Positions 63,483-64,000 of a stretch of DNA of 64,000 bases are shown piece by piece (the stretch's first letter is position 1; the number at the start of each line of letters is the position of its first letter). The stretch is from Lachnospiraceae bacterium (GTDB lineage Bacteria; Bacillota; Clostridia; Lachnospirales; Lachnospiraceae). The stretch covers positions 1-64,000 of the forward strand of contig JAJQDE010000027.1 of assembly GCA_021202335.1 (NCBI GenBank). The letters are read 5' to 3'. The notes under the pieces were generated by a model that was not told the DNA's origin, ran no database searches, and was given only the letters and a program-made list of their open reading frames with translations. The position numbers and the translations under genes are program-made.

Positions 63483-64000
63483 CTAATCATGCACCATATT
63501 GTACATAATGACCATTCCCGTATCTGAGCATGTATTCATTTTAAAGCCCAACCGCTCGCAAAGCCGTATGGACGCTGTATTTTCACGATTGACAAGCGCA
63601 TAAAAGCGCTCCGCTCCAAGCTCCCTGCCCGCATATGCAAGCACCGCCCCGCACGCCTCGCGGGCATAACCCAAATGCTGATACTGCACCCCCAGCATGA
63701 AGCCAAGCTCAAGACCGTCCATGCCTTCCTTAGACTCAAGTCCCACGCGCCCGATTACCTCGCCGCTCTCTTTCAGCACAATCACCCACATTCCGTATCC
63801 GTAAAACTCATAAACATTCTTAATATACGCCCGGGTATATTCCAGCTCCTTCTCCTGCTCGGGAAAAAGCGGCTCCATGTAGCGGGTGACGCTCTCATCA
63901 GCATATAGCTCATACAGACGCGGCACATCCCCGACCGTTATCTCTCTTATTTTAAGCCGCGCTGTTTCCGTGATATCCCAGGGAATTCCTTTAAAGCGCC
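63483..64000 (-). CDS. GNAT acetyltransferase domain protein, 5' end outside window
   Basis: The track ORF starts at a GTG at 63926, but the frame stays open to the window edge and reads ITETARLKIREITVGDV before it, a typical GNAT start, preceded by still more coding (RFKGIPWD). So the start lies beyond 64000 and an extra N-terminal part is likely. The GNAT core has YQHLGYAREACGAVL (acetyl-CoA site) and NTASIRLCERLGF. RimJ/RimL-like; substrate unknown. Confidence 0.85.
   Translation of the reverse strand, partial: RFKGIPWDITETARLKIREITVGDVPRLYELYADESVTRYMEPLFPEQEKELEYTRAYIKNVYEFYGYGMWVIVLKESGEVIGRVGLESKEGMDGLELGFMLGVQYQHLGYAREACGAVLAYAGRELGAERFYALVNRENTASIRLCERLGFKMNTCSDTGMVIMYNMVHD

Overview
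The window reads as chromosome-like DNA from an anaerobic Firmicute, most likely a Lachnospiraceae-type Clostridium from a gut or rumen. The reasons are a large DUF285/BspA-type surface protein, a huge FIVAR/CBM/GH53 secreted protein, degenerate SpoIID/SpoIIQ-like proteins, a TatD-linked radical SAM protein, ECF-type vitamin uptake, a cobalamin methyltransferase fusion and classical AGGAGG ribosome sites. GC content is moderate and genes are tightly packed, mostly on the minus strand. No rRNA, tRNA, CRISPR array, transposase or integrase was seen.

Layout. 1-5.0 kb: a frameshifted BspA-like surface protein leaving the left edge. 5.1-5.5 kb: an unlisted 28-codon type I toxin with a convergent antisense RNA. 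5.5-7.4 kb: asnB. 7.4-11.5 kb: a PocR-type hybrid histidine kinase, a response regulator carrying a 10-base C tract, and an Rrf2/IscR-like regulator. 11.5-16.8 kb: a plasmid-type Rep_3 initiator in one apparent operon with an ABC-2 transporter. 16.8-23 kb: ttcA, bioB, a C26 amidotransferase, cbiET, cobD and a DUF4129-like membrane protein. 23-27 kb: a receiver protein with a heterodimeric ABC exporter. 27-31 kb: a CotH kinase coupled to a YetA/PcRGLX-like protein. 31-33.3 kb (plus strand): pyridoxine kinase, ECF S component, radical SAM protein. 33.4-40.9 kb: a 2508-residue galactanase (GH53). 41-42 kb: an XRE regulator and a decayed RelB/DinJ antitoxin. 42-52.5 kb: nine tightly packed minus-strand genes: CE12 esterase, acyltransferase 3, SpoIID-like, SpoIIQ-like, amidohydrolase, GH9-like lipoprotein, ddl, murF, aldo/keto reductase. 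52.6-58.4 kb: an LplABC-type sugar ABC transporter with a second, frameshifted binding protein and a dense palindrome cluster. 58.6-64 kb: pyrC, PrcB-like lipoprotein, plsC, an ammonium transporter fused to a PII domain followed by an unlisted 47-residue ORF, and a partial GNAT protein.

How it fits together. GH53, the LplABC-type importer, the cytoplasmic CE12 esterase and the YetA-like protein together suggest use of rhamnogalacturonan-I and its galactan side chains: cleavage outside, import, then deacetylation and lyase action inside. This is inference from families and proximity. The other strong theme is variability. Homopolymer runs sit in a surface-protein signal peptide (8 C), a response-regulator linker (10 G) and the galactanase promoter (13 A), and several genes are broken by single-base events (the BspA-like gene twice, the second binding protein, the relB-like antitoxin). 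Some of these could be assembly errors; reads would decide.

The best candidates for undescribed biology are the tract-interrupted response regulator, the Amt-PII fusion with its microprotein and promoter-hairpin leader, the SpoIID/SpoIIQ pair that has lost its expected catalytic residues, and the 12-bp operator over the plsC promoter.
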